From a virus: DNA of 53,138 bases. Positions 52,822 through 53,138 of the stretch are shown piece by piece. Position 1 is the stretch's first letter, and each line of letters begins with the position of its first letter. The stretch covers positions 1-53,138 of the IMG/VR virus record IMGVR_UViG_3300032753_000038; one strand, written 5' to 3'. The translations under genes and the position numbers were made by a program. The notes under the pieces are model-generated. The model saw nothing but the letters and a program-made list of their open reading frames with translations. It was not told where the DNA came from and made no database searches.

Positions 52822-53066
52822 AAATCACCAGTCAGCCTAATTGTCATACCAGCTTCTCGGTGTATCCATTCAATTTGTTCTATAAAAAAATTTCCATAAT
52901 TGCCAGTATGAATTGTAGTAACTTTGAAATGTTTACTCAACCATAATATCTTTTTGCTGCGCTTACAGTAACGAGGAATCCAACATCGTTCATACGACCA
53001 TGTGGGCGGTGTGTTTTCATGATGTTGTTTAAGCCATTTGAGGGCTTCGGCTTGTTTTGATGTCAT
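52818..53066 (-). CDS. Unknown small protein, tandem paralogue of the next
   Basis: 82 residues. Lys/Arg/Trp-rich start (ALKWLKQHHENTPPTWSYER), C-terminus FIEQIEWIHREAGMTIRLTG. The ending matches the partial gene at the window edge (VVQIGWLHQEVGTMFILS), so the two are tandem duplicates. The overlaps (ATGA) suggest one translational unit. Confidence 0.5.
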   Translation of the reverse strand: MTSKQAEALKWLKQHHENTPPTWSYERCWIPRYCKRSKKILWLSKHFKVTTIHTGNYGNFFIEQIEWIHREAGMTIRLTGDL

Positions 53067-53138
53067 GTATCATTACTCAAGATAAACATGGTACCAACTT
53101 CTTGGTGTAACCATCCAATTTGTACAACTGAACTCACA
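53063..53138 (-). CDS. Partial paralogue of the 82-residue gene
   Basis: Only the last 24 codons and the TGA (53063-53065) are in the window. VVQIGWLHQEVGTMFILSND resembles the C-terminus of the next gene. The stop overlaps the ATG at 53066 as ATGA. Confidence 0.5.
   Translation of the reverse strand, partial: VSSVVQIGWLHQEVGTMFILSNDT

Noticed and set aside
1-53138. tRNA genes and CRISPR arrays
   Set aside because: No cloverleaf-like segments with T-loop and CCA-type ends and no regularly spaced short repeats were seen; a scan with tRNAscan-SE would settle the tRNA point.

Overview
The window is a piece of an AT-rich, tailed-phage genome with contractile-tail (myovirus) genes of the T4 superfamily. 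The best markers are recombination subunits gp46/gp47, a late sigma factor gp55, baseplate proteins of the gp26, gp48/54, gp53, gp5, gp25, gp6 and gp7 types, a tape measure protein, and a dihydrofolate reductase/thymidylate synthase pair. The flavour (small baseplate gp26 neighbour, radical SAM pair, GT-A-like arrays, small conserved hypotheticals) resembles marine T4-like phages of the cyanophage/pelagiphage kind, but nothing here fixes the host.

Layout. 1-2461 (-): C-truncated tape measure protein. 2557-3629 (+): baseplate hub gp26-like protein and a small partner. 3630-4265: gene-free, hairpin-dense stretch, proposed structured RNA. 4266-4672: a small minus-strand gene and a short plus-strand RNA candidate with its own promoter and terminator. 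4674-12431 (-): nucleic-acid block with an unknown protein, an Hjc-like resolvase, gp46, gp47, a free-standing homing endonuclease and gp55 split by a 333-residue LAGLIDADG intein. 12559-33171 (+): baseplate block (gp48/54, gp53, hub, gp5 with a C-terminal lysozyme, gp25, gp6, and a 3697-residue giant in the gp7 position). 33179-36440 (+): fibre/tip structural proteins. 36515-46966 (+): glycosyltransferase-like array, a methyltransferase and two radical SAM proteins. 46998-48340 (+): DHFR and thymidylate synthase. 48382-53138 (mostly -): small conserved hypotheticals, an HNH nuclease, a broken HNH gene (+), a kinase-phosphatase end-healing enzyme and small membrane or unknown proteins.

How it works together. 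Early-type promoters with a recurrent TTGACT -35 box precede the replication/recombination genes, gp55 and the mobile nucleases. T4-type late boxes (TATAAATA, CATAAATA, TATAAATC) precede tail genes. Gp55 encoded here would drive the late class, so the intein sits in the switch protein itself. At four genes the promoter lies inside an inverted repeat that would hide the ribosome site on read-through transcripts but not on transcripts started at that promoter, as known for T4 gene e and I-TevI. The most unusual items are the gp55 intein, this repeated promoter-in-hairpin design, the structured RNA region with the nearby small RNA, and the tandem GT-A-like/methyltransferase/radical SAM cassette behind the tail-fibre genes.
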